A DNA stretch of 49,524 bases from Nannochloropsis salina CCMP1776 (GCA_004565275.1 SDOX01000172.1:33302-82825); one strand, 5' to 3'. Counted from the first letter of the stretch, positions 11,601 through 25,200 are shown. Numbers and translations: made by a program. The notes: generated from the sequence alone by a model not told the origin.

Positions 11601-13590
11601 AGTTCGGGTTGTGACGAAGAGTGCTTCGTTGGCTTTTGTGATGCTCTTGTCGGATCGGACTTGTGTCTTTCGAGGAAGCTAACCGGCTCTTTCTTGCCTT
11701 GAATATAAACGAAGGCGGATATGCAGAGCGTCGTGGACCATTCTCTGCGGAACTTCGAAGCGAAATTCCGCTATTTCGCCGAGCACATTGACCTGATGGA
11801 CTCCCTTTTCGAAGCGACTTTTAGCCCTCTGGTAAGTTCAAATCAAAGCGGGCGCAAGGAAAGCAAATTTCATAGAATCATTTTTTTCTCCTGACGTCTC
11901 TTTCGTCGACCTTCCGCTTCCTAAACACGTCCTTACTCTTCAGGCGGCGACAGGCAAGCCCTTGTCTAGATGTGGGAAATGCAGACGCTTTATGAAGTAC
12001 ATTCACCTGAAACCGCAACGTCTGCACTGTCCAATTTGCAATGAAACGTACGCCTTGCCTCAGGTAAGCCTTTTTGACATACGGCGTAATTTGGGCATCT
12101 GTAGAGACCCATGCAATTCCCGGAGGAATTCTACGGGGTACATGAAGGTCTTTCGAAAGTAGACAAGATAATCAGCGTCTCTGGAAAGATAAGAGGGTAG
12201 TTATGAAAGTGAAGGAAAAGGTGAAGAGTCGAGCATGAAGAGCGACACTCACTTCTCCTTTCTCAACTATTCCACATGACAACCCAGAACGGCACTATCA
12301 AATTGTACAAGGAACTAAAATGTCCGCTCGATGATTTTGAACTACTCTTGTTTTCACTCGGTAAGTGTGTATGATTAAAACTCGAGTGACACGAATATGC
12401 GTTTTGAGTTGGACAGAGAAAGTGAGAATGTATATGATGACTTTAACTGACTTACACATTCCTTATGCTTTCTTCAAACTTGCAGGAAATGCTCAAGGTG
12501 CTCAGGGTAAATCTTTTCCTCTTTGCCCGTACTGCTATTCCCATCCTCCTTTCGAAGGTGAGTATCGGAAAAGATCTCATGTCTCTTCCTCCTACTCGGA
12601 ACGCTTTCTACCCCATATATACCTCACGCACCTTCCATCCGTTTACACGTAATTCCTTATTTCTTGGTGAGCCCTTCTCTTCTCTTATGCTAAAACCCTG
12701 TTTCTCCCTCTCAGGCCTCAGCATCATGGGCTGTGACTCTTGCATGCACCCTACCTGCAAGCACTCCCTAACACGAAACGGAGTCTGCCCTTGCCCCGGC
12801 GAGAGTGGAGCCGCCTGTCCTGGCACGCTAGTCTTGGACGTCAACTCATACCCCAACTGGAAAATGGCGTGCAATCGCTGCAACAATTTAGTGCTTTTCA
12901 AGGTGACTGTGAGGGGTCTATTTGTGTGAACAAAGTCTCACTAAACCAGCTCTTGGAATGAAGTATGTATATAGATAATGTCATTAATTGTACCGGGGAT
13001 AGAAAAACAATAAAATTTGACAATTTTGTGGTAGATGACGACAATACTGAAATCTAGGATTTTTATTTTCTTCTTTCCCTAGGGCGGAAACATTCACAGT
13101 ATCAAGCCAGCCACGTCCCAATACTGCGAGATGTGTGGCTCTGCTGTACTGACGATCGAGTATCAAAAGGACAAAAGTCCCTTACCTGGTAAGGGTGGAC
13201 GGTTTTGTGCGGGTTATTGAGATAGCATATCAGGGGCTGTAACAGACCGTTTAGCTTGCAAATTATTGTGGTTTTGAATACATTTAAATGGTTTGTGACT
13301 AAATTTCAAAAATTGACGATATTCTTGACACTATTTTTATTTCTATCGGCTAATATGACAATTTCCGTAATCCTGGTGCAGGAGGGGAAACCAAGATAGA
13401 GGGATGTGTTCTGTGCCACGAAATCCTCAACACCTGCACCGAACTGGCCAAAGGCCGACACAAGCATGTCGCCATCGCCCGCCAAGACTTCGCCAAGCGC
13501 AATCGAGGACAGGGACGTGGACGCGGGCGAGGAAGGGGCCGCGGGGGGAAAAGGGGGGGCAATCCTCTTATGTCTTTCGAAGATTTTTGA
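8681..13590 (+). CDS. TOP3B: DNA topoisomerase III beta
   Basis: This is a type IA topoisomerase that passes single strands through a transient 5'-phosphotyrosine break. The sixteen exons are 8681-8798, 8986-9313, 9462-9557, 9668-9899, 10142-10377, 10463-10646, 10773-10958, 11075-11309, 11433-11536, 11715-11831, 11944-12063, 12288-12360, 12486-12557, 12715-12902, 13083-13188 and 13382-13590. They sum to 2604 bases, or 867 residues, about the size of animal TOP3B. The Toprim domain starts at VVMVAEKPSICNAIANAL and contains LDCDREGENICFEV. The catalytic tyrosine lies in LSGYLSYPRTESTAYPESF, which spans the 10377/10463 junction. DAGDHPPITP and MEKHGIGTDASI are further family motifs. The C-terminus has several Cys pairs (CGKC, CPIC, CPYC, CNRC, CEMC, CVLC) and an RG-rich tail, as in TOP3-beta enzymes that also act on RNA. 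TOP3-alpha is less likely because of this tail. Nothing appears broken. Confidence 0.96.
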
Positions 13591-14132
13591 AAGGGAGGAG
13601 GGGAGGGGAGGAAGAGTTGCATCGGGGATAGTACCACGACAAATAAAGCTAAAAATCACGGTTTTCCACATCATCCCATTGAAATTGGAGTTCTTCACAT
13701 GACTTTTTGCTGTTTTTTCTGAGGGGCGGGGATGTGCGTCTATGACATCAAACACACAACGAAGAACGTTATGAACGTATGAAGTATTCCTAGGAAGAAG
13801 CCGACCATGATTCTGATGATCGAAAGAAAGTTGACCGTACTGCATGCACCCTGCCTCGTCGACAGTCTTCCCTATTTTTTGGGGGCCGTCATCTTCTTGT
13901 CTCAATATTCACAGTGCCACATGATGTGCATTCCCACCTTACGGCGGCTTTAGACCCTAAAAAGGGTTCGCTCGCTGATTTGTTTGCCTCCGCGATTCAC
14001 ATGCCGCAGTCAGTCCCACTTAATTTTTTCTTGCCCCAAGTGTATCTCACTCTTCTCCCTCTCGAGTTCCTCTCCTCTTGCTGTCAACCTTCTGTTATCG
14101 CTCACGGTCCACTCTATTGGCATCAATATCTC
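13591..14132. other. Intergenic region between convergent 3' ends
   Basis: This 540-base stretch lies between the TOP3B stop (+) and the Popeye-protein stop (-). Frames open here on either strand have no domain and overlap the UTRs. No element was seen. Confidence 0.6.
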
Positions 14133-17045
14133 TCAATCCTCGCTGACTCGACCCTCCCCTCTCTGGTGCATTTCCTTCTCCTCCTCCTCTGCCAACTGCC
14201 GTTCCTCCTCCTGCTGCAACTCGATGGTTTGACGGCGAATCAGCCCCTCATTGATCCGTTGCAGAGCCCCCACTGTTTCCTGGCTGAATGCCTTGTCATG
14301 CTTGCTGCCGTCTTGGAACTCCTCGACCTTCCAACCCAACTTGGCCAACGTCTCGCTTCAAGTGGAGGCAAGCAGGATAATGATACATGAGGCGGAGAAA
14401 AGAGATGGACGGTCAATCTTCTCCGAATTCCGAAGACAAAGGGGGGCACGTATCTTTCGCAACAAGGTCTATCCATCCTCTAGCCACCTTTTTCTGGTCC
14501 TCCAGTCACCGTCCACACTCGCCCCCTTCTATCCATCATTGTTCACTCTTACCGGTGCACCGCATCAGAGATGCCGTGTTTCTGCCTATACTCGCGAATA
14601 AAGGCCTTCTCGGAGGGCTCCACCCTATTATCAACAAGCACCTATGGGGAAAGGGTGGAACAATATCGACTTATGAAGCCCTACCTTGTATAAAACGCGT
14701 CCATCTCTTTCCCCAGCACTTCCTACCGTGGCCATGATCTCCTCGTATGCCTCACTATTGGCCTCCTTGGTGTGAGAGGTGAAGGAAAGGAGCTTTCCGA
14801 TCAAAGCTCCGTTGATGGCATGCGTCACACTCCGGGATAGGTTCGCGTCCTGGGGATAGGCGGACAAAGGGAAGAGGGAAAGAGGCGTGGGAAGTTTGAT
14901 ACCTGGGTGCGCCGATCGCAAAGCATGAAAATGGGTCGCCTCGTGTCTCTCCCCCATGCCATCTTTCGCGAAAGGCCGTCACGCCCTCACAGAGATCCCC
15001 AAACCACACCGCGGTCCTGTCGAAGCGCCAAGATTATAAACGCACAACCTGATGCCTGTTCTCCCACCCACCTCACTCAAAAGCCCCCGTAGACGCTTAT
15101 GCTCCCAGCACAAATATCGAACGGGACTCTCAGCAACGAAGGTAGCGATGGCGCCTTTGGCCTGTCCAGGAGAGGGAGAAACGTCCAGGCAGGCGGAAGA
15201 GGTAAAAAGAAAAAAATAAAAGAAAAAATGAGACAACCCAAAGGCCGAGGCCCGGAGAAAGGCTTAGAAAGGAAAAACAAAGCGCAAATGCACCTTCTTC
15301 TCTTGATCCAAGAAGTTGATCTCGCCGATCCAAGCCCCTGTCCAAGTGAGGGGGAAAAGCGTGTACGCCGAGTGAGGACCTCCTGTCGCCCTCTGCCTTG
15401 TCCTTCCCCCCGCCCATTACCTACCGCTGTCCATGCCTTGGTTTATCTCCGTCTCACGGGCGCCAGGAAAAGTGGAAAAAGACTGGATGGGGATCTGTGT
15501 GCGGCGGTAGAGAGAGACGGAGCCAGACATGCAGAGATGGAAAGGGTCTCCATGACACGTCACTCGTCGTGTAGGCAGAGGCACACCCCTCCCACTCCTT
15601 GCTTCCCCTCCCTCCTTCGCTGCCCCTCCTTGCCACCCACCCCATTGACGAAGGCGGCTACCTTCCCCCTCGCAATCAGGACCAGCCTGTCCAGCGGCTC
15701 TCCTTCAACGGCAAGCGCCGTGCTGCATGGGGGTGGAGGGAATAGAAGAGAACGAGAGAGATGAGAGCCCCTAGAACCTCTTCTGGCCCTTTCGCCGCCC
15801 CTCCGCCCTCCTTTCCTTCTCCGCCTGCTCACCCGGCGGGCACGTCTTTCCACTCAGCAGTGCTCAGCAAGCGCCGGAACTGGGTCGGCGTCAGGGTGTA
15901 GGGCAAAAAATGCTCCTCGAAGAGCTCGAGCTCCTCCTGAGAAATGGGTGGGAGTAGGGAGAGAGAGAGACTTCAGCGGATGCAACAATGCCGAAAAGAA
16001 CTAAAAAAAGTCTCCCTCAGTCCCGTTCCCCTCCTCGTCGGGTCTCGCTTCCTGTACCGATCCCCTTTCTCTGTGGCGGCCCGACCCGAAACGACGCAGA
16101 AAGGGGAAAGAATAGAGTCCGTCCACCGACAGGCTACATATCACGACCTTACTGATCCCCGCCATCGCACACGGTCATGGCCTCCATATCCCCTCACCTT
16201 GGAAAAGGCGATCTCCTCGCCCTCCAACAGCAAGGAGAGGATCATGGTGCCGTTCACCGCCAGAAAGACCATGCCCCAGAGAGCCGGTATGCGAAGGGGT
16301 GGAGAGTGAGTCAGATTGTAGACGACTGGCAATGATGGGGTTGAGGGGGACAAGGGGGGAAAGGGAAAGAATGAGAGGGAAGGAATGCGGAGTCGTCGCA
16401 GGAAGATCCCGCGCTTTCAGTCGAGCTCGAAAAGTGAAGACATTACTTCTGTGGGCTCTCGGTTTCTTAAGATTGGAACTACGATCATTTCCATCCACAT
16501 TGCATGCTTAAGCACTATCCAATTCATATATTATCTCTCCTCCTTGGATTGATAATTTTCATCTTGTTCGAATTACCTCCGCATGTCGTAGCCACCAGAG
16601 CCAAAGACCGCAGAAGAAACACGTCTGTCATGGAAAAGCTCATCAAGGCGCAGGTGTTGCCGAAATGCAACAAAGCGTGCCCGCCTTTTGGAGGTCCAAA
16701 TTTGGCCGCTGGTGGAGGAGGGTTTGCAGCCTGTACTGAAGGCGAGGTGGACGCAGTCGACGAAAGCTGGCGGCTTGAATTCTGGTAGAAACATCTGATT
16801 AAGTCTCTGCCAGCTGAGCTGCGAGATTTTCCTTTGGCCGTTGAAAGATTAATTGTGAGGAGCTGGATAGAGGAGGAATAACGTCGTGTTGACAATGGTC
16901 GGGCTGTTGAAAATGCCTCAGCGGCACTTCGTCGTCTCTGCGCGGCTGTCGCTGCTGTCAGGAGCCTGCACGTTGTTGTAATGCCCCTTCTAATGTTTGA
17001 ACTCATTTCCTGTGCTGCAGTCACATCATGAGGAAAAAATAGCAT
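14133..17045 (-). CDS. Popeye-domain (cyclic-nucleotide-binding-like) membrane protein
   Basis: The nine minus-strand exons are 16577-17045, 16198-16325, 15833-15936, 15637-15722, 15294-15337, 15072-15161, 14727-14849, 14553-14641 and 14133-14355. They sum to 1356 bases (451 residues), with consistent phases. The first 100 residues are Arg/Ser/Ala-rich and acid-poor (for example TTTCRLLTAATAAQRRRSA), like a mitochondrial presequence. Hydrophobic segments follow (LLHFGNTCALMSF to LALVATTCG, and ALWGMVFLAVNGTMILSLLL). Then comes a Popeye/CNB-like domain: EELELFEEHFLPYTLTPTQF, VPAGTALAVEGEPLDRLVLI, WIGEINFLD, AIATFVAESPVRYLCWEHKR. The phosphate-cassette glutamate is present (IGE), but the usual arginine before 'AAT' is not, as in other Popeye proteins. 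The C-terminus is charged and probably coiled (QQEEERQLAEEEEKEMHQ). In animals Popeye proteins bind cAMP and regulate membrane proteins; the role here is unknown. A second ATG at 17006 is possible. Confidence 0.88.
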
Positions 17046-17669
17046 GAATGTCAGGGGGAGGCGGGCAAATCCATTTTTCGCAGCTCGGGGTTTCCGGCAA
17101 ATGAACGTTAACCTCCCCCCACCGGTCGCACCGGTTCAGGAAAGGGCAACGCAATAAAATTCATTTTTTAAAGAAAGCTCTCTGCAGTGCGATGCGCATG
17201 TCGTGGACACAAGTCAATTATAGAGATCCACATGAAAGCATATGGAGTAATTTGCGCTGTAACCCCTCGATCCATTTCAGGTTTATCATGTAACTACGTC
17301 GAGCAAGCTTTCAAGACCTGCGGTATTTTATCATGTTCGACAGGAAAAAGTTCAAGGTTTGAGAATCGAAAAGTATTTTTAAGGGCTGATAAAAATTGCG
17401 AGGCTAGAGAGTTAAGAAAATCAAGCATGAAGGTAAAATGACGTTTATTAGAAGAAAAGATGCAATCAAATATCAGCAGGTTGGAAAGCGAGAACAGGAC
17501 TGCAAACGTAGCTTTTAAGAGGTATTTTGTCTTAATAGGGCTTCTCTGAGGGTGATGTTGGTGATAATCCCCAGAATCTGACATAGGTAGATAGATCATA
17601 AACTTTCACGATTTCCTTCGTGTGTACGCGACGAATGCGACACATTTCTTGTATTGTTTTTGCGGTGCC
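17046..17669. other. Intergenic region upstream of the Popeye gene
   Basis: This AT-richer spacer holds the Popeye promoter on the minus strand and the alcohol dehydrogenase 3' end. A short plus-strand frame (17187-17441) has no recognisable content. Confidence 0.5.
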
Positions 17670-19019
17670 TTAATGAGGACTGGATGTCTCTGCAACATCC
17701 TCATCATCCTTGACACCTCTTTCGTGAGAAGGATAATGTCCATCATAAAACCTCGTATGCAGCACCACCTTTACGCAGCCTTCTTGTTTATCGTTGAAAA
17801 TTTGGTACGCCCTGGCTGCATCTTCCAAAGGTAATTCATGAGTAATTACCACACGGGGTTCTAAGTCCTTGTTTTCGATTTTTTTAAGCAAGTCCTTCCA
17901 GTAACGTTGCACCGGAGTTTGCCCTGCCTTCATTGTCAAGCCCTTTTCCATGAAGCAGCCAAAGTTGAAGTGATTGACGTATCCCAGGTAGACCCCCACC
18001 ACACTCACCCGCCCTCCCTTCCGCACCGTCGTAAATATCTCGTTCATTACGTCAGCGGGGTCTGTCTCCAGACCCAACGACATCTCAGCTTTATGCAGCA
18101 GCGTCGAGGCATAGTGAAACCCGACGGCTTCAATGCAGACGTCTGGACCGTGAGGGAGGACTCCACGTACAGCCTTCGCGACCCCTCCGTCATGCTGGTG
18201 CTGTCGACCGTTCAGCGTCACGAGTGAGCGTGGATCTAGACGCCGCTCCGCGAAATCAAGGCGATATTTCTCTTGATCAATGAGAAGAACTTTCTTAGCG
18301 CCTCGATGCTGCGCACACTGTGCTGTCAGGATACCTACAGGTCCCGCCCCCCAAATGGCCACAGTATCCCCCTTGCTCACGTTCCCCATCTCACAAGCGT
18401 GCCAAGCCGTACAAAGGACATCTGAAAGGAGGATAACGTCCAAATCACCGTGCCGCTCATGCTCTGATGGCACCTTAAGGAGGTTTTGCTCCGCGAAAGG
18501 CACACGCACGTAATCAGCTTGCCCACCCGCCCAGCCCCCAGTCAAATGGGAATACCCGAAATATCCCCCGCTTTTGTCCCTATATAGCCTTTCTTGTGCT
18601 GTACTGTCGTTACTTTTGTCGCAGAGAGTGTAAAGCTCATGACGGCAAGCGTCGCAACGTCCACAGGATATGTCAAAGCAGCACACAACCCGGTCCCCCT
18701 GGGCTAAATTTTTAACGTCATCTCCAACCTCGTGCACTTTCCCCATAAACTCATGCCCTAAGATATCACCCTTAGTCATAGAACCCTTGGGAAAGTTGCC
18801 AGTGTATAAGTGCAAGTCAGAGCCACAAATAGCACTCGAGGTAACGCGGAGGATGACATCCTCTGGATGCGCCAGCGCTGGTCGATCAACTTCCACCACG
18901 CGAATGTCACGCGAGCCACTCCATGTTACAGCTGTCATGGGTTCTCCTTTTACAGTGGGGCCGCAGACGGGTACTGTCAATTTCTTTTCCATTTTGGAAG
19001 TCTCTCCAGGCGCACTCAT
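17670..19019 (-). CDS. Zinc-dependent alcohol dehydrogenase, MDR superfamily (formaldehyde dehydrogenase-like)
   Basis: This is a single uninterrupted frame of 449 residues from the ATG at 19017-19019. An upstream in-frame ATG at 19109 would add 30 residues, but that stretch is AT-rich and looks like leader. The N-terminal GroES-like domain shows the catalytic zinc ligands in SSAICGSDLHLYTGNFP and GHEFMG. The structural zinc site is CGRCDACRHELYTLC. The Rossmann domain has VAIWGAGPVGILTAQCAQHR, with the GxGxxG NAD(P)-binding loop, followed by an acidic residue in LLIDQEK that favours NAD. It probably oxidises alcohols or aldehyde adducts. The closest feel is the glutathione-independent formaldehyde dehydrogenase-like branch known from bacteria and fungi. 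The lack of introns, amid neighbours with 5-16 exons, is unusual and is compatible with horizontal acquisition or retrocopying. The C-terminal tail is charged and slightly longer than usual. Confidence 0.9.
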   Translation of the reverse strand: MSAPGETSKMEKKLTVPVCGPTVKGEPMTAVTWSGSRDIRVVEVDRPALAHPEDVILRVTSSAICGSDLHLYTGNFPKGSMTKGDILGHEFMGKVHEVGDDVKNLAQGDRVVCCFDISCGRCDACRHELYTLCDKSNDSTAQERLYRDKSGGYFGYSHLTGGWAGGQADYVRVPFAEQNLLKVPSEHERHGDLDVILLSDVLCTAWHACEMGNVSKGDTVAIWGAGPVGILTAQCAQHRGAKKVLLIDQEKYRLDFAERRLDPRSLVTLNGRQHQHDGGVAKAVRGVLPHGPDVCIEAVGFHYASTLLHKAEMSLGLETDPADVMNEIFTTVRKGGRVSVVGVYLGYVNHFNFGCFMEKGLTMKAGQTPVQRYWKDLLKKIENKDLEPRVVITHELPLEDAARAYQIFNDKQEGCVKVVLHTRFYDGHYPSHERGVKDDEDVAETSSPH

Positions 19020-20049
19020 TATATGAGCTTTCGTTTTGATAATCAGAAAGCTTATAGGCTTTGCGGTATGTGCGTCGACGCTGAATGAGATTTTGCTGGC
19101 ACAGAACATTAATTCATCAGCACGGCCTTACAAATGAGGTTTTTCAGAATTTCCTTGAAGCGAAATGAATTCCGCGCGACGCGTACGATTTTTCCTGTTG
19201 AAAATTTCTTTATGTATAGGTAGGGTGCTGTGTGGCCCATGCAATAAGTTCAATCAGCGAGGTAGATCGAGCCCGTCCTCCATACCGCAAACGGAGAGAG
19301 CATGAGGACACACTAGGATGAATAGTTCCACAGATAATCTTGTATTCAATTTTGATGAAATACAAAATGTACAATTAAGAAATTCTTGAGTATGTTATAT
19401 GATAATATTAATTATATGGTGAGTAGGCTAAGTCCGAACTTGCTTTGAGTATCATTCCTTCCTCTGTGCCCATGAGCATGGCTTAAAGCTAAAATTCAGT
19501 CGTCGAGAGTGAAATACACTACTATATAAAGCTGAACTTATCTCCAAAGTTCTGCGATGATGAACCATGACATGTTACACATGACTCAAAATATGTTCCA
19601 GGAGCAAGCCCGTTGATTCTTCGTATAGAGCGTGTAGTTTGTCAGGAGGTTGAGAAACAATGAATGTTTGTGCACTTCTTATCAACCATATTTCTCGTCA
19701 TCATCATAGTGTGCCATACTTCTGATAACATTGATAGTATTCGTGGAATTGTTGTACTGAAGTCGACAAAACAGCTCTCTGCATGACGAGCGACTGTTCA
19801 CCGCCTTAAGCTTCATGGTTAAGAAAATTGTTGCCCATGCCTTATTTATGCCAATGTCCGTCCCAACGTATAAAAATTCACGACCTAAAAGTGAGGAGCA
19901 TGGTTAAGGCTTGTGAAGGTCGAGGAACGACCAAAATCTTCTTAAGCATCATATATACCAAAATACCACATCAAATTTGTCAACATTCACAGCATTCGGC
20001 GCCTATCTGCCGTATTGGCAAGTGCGAGATACACCGGAAGTGCTCGCTC
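19020..20049. promoter_or_regulatory. Divergent intergenic region between the dehydrogenase and enoyl-CoA reductase genes
   Basis: About 1 kb of AT-rich DNA separates two divergent start codons, so both promoters should lie here. I see no coding exon, repeat array or clear operator. The reductase frame is open upstream of its ATG to 19828, but that sequence does not resemble the family. Confidence 0.4.
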
Positions 20050-21481
<1,432 letters not shown>

Positions 21482-22283
21482 GGGTAGCATGGTCAACTTG
21501 TCAAGACAAAATTAAAAACGCATTTTAAAAAATATGTAAACCATTTTTTTAATGTGGCCTATACGGTTTTTATATTTCCTCGTGTAGTCTTGGGACTTAA
21601 ATTACCCCCACATCATATTTTCATATGGGTTGGAGTTGACTTTGTTCAAAGCTCTGATTTTAACCTCTTGAAACTCCTTGGCTTTTCTTTTCCCTTCACT
21701 CCATTCCCATGAAAGAAGTCAAGAGAGTTACAAAAGATTATCAAGAAGCGCCTTACGCATCGACGTCTCTGAGCTCGAGTCCATTTCCGAGGGCGCTGGC
21801 ACGTACGGAGGCAGGAGGAGGTTGACGACGTGCCTAGCACTCTCAAATCGCACGCTGTCGCTGCCATTGCATCTCTTGGATCCTCGTCTGAAATGCATGG
21901 AGCTTAACTATGGGCAAGAACCTCTTTGTTACCACTATGCCTTTGTAATGTGTAGTGTGATTTATGTGGACAGGGCTTATCCCTTGGGAGGGTCGTGGAA
22001 GCTAGGGTTGAGGTGGCTTCAAGATTTCTCGAAGGCTCGCCTCGCACGTCCGATTTAATGCCCCGAAAACCACGTAGCCAAACGGTGGTTTACCGGAACT
22101 AAATCGCGGACACATAGTACTGACACATTCATCTTTGGACGGCTGTAGTCGTGTGTATCTAGTGCAATTCCAGAGAGGTTGTAGAACCCGTAAATCACCT
22201 CCTCTCTTGTTGCATGCACCCGCTGGACACGCCGCAAATTGCAGCCCGCCTGACCTATCTTTTACCACCTGCACACAGAGATT
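21482..22283. other. Intergenic region upstream of the DnaJ gene
   Basis: This 800-base spacer includes the PECR 3' UTR and the DnaJ promoter. Overlapping open frames on both strands (21678-22058 plus, 22002-22496 minus) have no recognised domain and the latter overlaps the first DnaJ exon. I do not call them genes. Confidence 0.5.
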
Positions 22284-25200
22284 ATGGCAATGGCTGTAAT
22301 AAGGACGGGATCTGAACACGTCAAACTCCTCTCTCTGTTGGTAATCGTCGCGCTTTTGTTCGTGTCTGGGATAAGCGCCGAGAGGTACGTGGAGGCCGGG
22401 GCCGTGAGGGGTACAAAGAAGGAAGACGGACACGGAGAGGCGGTACAAGGGAGGGGGAAAAGATAGATGCAAGTTACGCGAAAAATGGTCGAACAAATGG
22501 TTATTTTCTGCACGAAAAGCTCAAAATTGACGAAAATTGTTGTCTCTTGTGTGTTCGTCCACTCCTCCCAACCGCTTCTATAGCCATCGCAGACGGAAGA
22601 GCACAGCTTATGGCGGGTGGGCGAGTGCCAGCTTCATCACCCCTCCCATGGCTCACGGAGAATTTAGCCACGGAAGGGGTAGACGTGTTCCCTCCAGCCC
22701 TAGCGCTTTCACCCAAGCACCACGCGTGGACCTTGGGGGCCTCCGTCAAGCCAAGGGAAGGACAGGGAGGGGTGGGGCCTTATTCATGCAATCGAAAGAT
22801 TATTATGACATTCTCGGGGTCTCGCGTAGCGCCACTAAGCAGGTGAAGAATGATAGAGAGATGTTGTGGCAGGGAGGGCGAGGGAATGAGATGGATCGGA
22901 TGCGGCACGGGGCCCTGGCCTGGTGAAGCGGGTATGGGAGTCCGCCTCAATGTCCCAAGCCCGGATTTGCACTTTGTCCGTGTTTTACAGGGCATTCGTC
23001 GGATATGACATTCCTGTTTCTTCTCTGACAGCCCTGTTTCTCTCCCTCGTACGTTTCCCCCCCGCCCTCAGGAGATCAAGAAGGCCTATCGGAAACTGGC
23101 ACTGCGCTGGCACCCGGACGTCTGCAAGGAAGAGGGGGCGGCGGATAAATTCAAGGAGGTGAACAAGGCTTACGAGGCGCTCAGCGACGAGGAGAAGCGG
23201 GCACGGTAGGTCAGGGGGAAGGAGGAAAGGAGGAGCAAGAGAGGAGCGGGGGGGTGTCTCAGGTATTCCTGTGATTGCCTTCGTATACTCTTGTTTCTCC
23301 TTTTCTGTCGTCATCTTCCCCTGGGGTTACTTGAGCTTCTCTTTCCTCCCTACGTTCTCACCTTCTACTACCATTCTCATTTCCGCCTCTCACGCTGCCC
23401 TGCTTGCCGCAGCTACGACCGCTTTGGGGAGGCGGGCGTGGAGGGTCGGGGCTTCGGGGGGGGGGCACAATTCGTGGACGACTTCGATATTGGCGACATT
23501 TTCGACTCGTTCTTCGGAGGTCAGTGCCAGATACAAGTGTGCGAGGCGGTGCTTTGAGATATCTGGACCGGTGGGGTGACGTTGAGTGCCATGCTGGGGG
23601 TGGGGGGGCGTTGGTGTCGTCGTCGAAGTATGCTGCGGTACAGGCGAATGGACCGCTTGCTGAGGTTGTGGGAAAGCATTTGGTCCTCTTTTTTCCGTAA
23701 GCTTGCAGATTCCCATCCCTCTCCGCTTTCCTTGTCCGTACAGGAGCCGGCGGAGGACGTGGCGGAGGGGGAAGGCGGGGTCCCGGCGGGCGGCGTACCC
23801 CCCAGGTGGTGCCAGGAGACGACTTGCGGCTGGACCTGACTGTTCCCTTCAGCACCTCCATCTTTGGGGCCGAGGAGAAGGTGAGAGGGAGGGGAAGGAG
23901 CGGTCGCCGGGGGGTATCGGGGGGAAGGATTCACGTACGTTTGTGCTATCAGGCGTAGGTGCGTCTCAGAATCCTCGACAAGCAGAAATCGAGAGACCAG
24001 ATATGCTGGGTACCATGTGAGAGTGTCAGCGAACGGCTGGCACCCATCCGCTTTCTTTTTCTATCCCGCTTCTGACCCCTCCCTTTCTCCCCGCCTCCTC
24101 CCCTCCCTCCTTGCTCCGCCTTCCCCTCAGGTACGCATCAACCACATGGAGACATGCAAGACCTGCAGCGGCTCCGGCGCCAAGAAAGGGAGCCCCTCCC
24201 GCGTCTGCGGAAAATGCCAAGGGAACGGGGTGGTGGTGCAGGTGAGGGCAGAGGGGGGACGGCGGGGGCCAGGGGGGGGGGACTGTCGAGGGCGTGGTCA
24301 TCATGGCATGCGCGGCATCTAGGTAGCTGTCGAGGGCGTGGTCATCATGGCATGCGCGGCATCTAGGTAGCTGTCGAGCCGCGTGCTCCGTCCGACGCGC
24401 CACTATCCCTCCATCTTCCTCCCCGCTCACCCCTTACCCCTCCCTCCTCAATTAGGTCCAACGCACCGCCTTCGGCATCATGCAGACGCAAGTCGTGTGC
24501 GACCAGTGCGACGGGACCGGCGAGGTGGTGGCGGAGAAATGCGGGGACTGTAAGGGAGCGGTACGTCGCTTTCGCCCGTTATGCCTGCTCTCACCTCGTG
24601 CCGCCACACACCTGAGCTTCTCCTCCCTATGCCTATTTCGGTCTAAACGTTCTCGTTCCTGTCCACAGGGGGCCCTCCAGACCAACAAACAGATCAAGAT
24701 TGACATCCCCGCCGGCGTGCAGGACGGTACCAAGCTACGCATCAAGGGGGAAGGTAAGGGCATTATCAGCCTGGGAGGGTGCCGGGCGCAGAGAAGGAAC
24801 GTCTTGTGCTAGGGGGGAGAACGAGACAGAGTCCCTGAGATGGCATTTCCCTTTTGACTTATCGCTCTCCCTCCAATCCTCTCTTCCCTCCCTTCCTCCC
24901 TCCCTCCCTCCCTCCCTCCTTTCCTTCTTGCCTTCCTCTTTCCCCCGTGCTCTCAATCCCGTCCTCCCATTTCTCAGGCGACGCCGGCCAACGCGGCGGC
25001 CCATCCGGAGACCTCTACGTCTTCCTCTCTGTGGAGGTGGACAAGCGCTTCCGGCGGGAAGGCATCGATTTGTACACGGACCTGAGCATCGACTACTTGG
25101 GTGCGTGTGTCCTCATTTCCTGCAGACATCCTTGCTTTGCTTTCTCCACATGCCTTCCCTTCTTTGGTTCAATTTCCTCTCTTTGCTGGCCCTTCCCGAG

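Noticed and set aside
13914-14390. 158-codon hydrophobic plus-strand frame
   Set aside because: It is the antisense shadow of the last Popeye-protein exon; its Leu-rich look comes from the complement of Gln/Glu codons.
22002-22496. 164-codon minus-strand frame over the DnaJ 5' end
   Set aside because: It overlaps the signal-peptide exon of DnaJ on the other strand and shows no domain.
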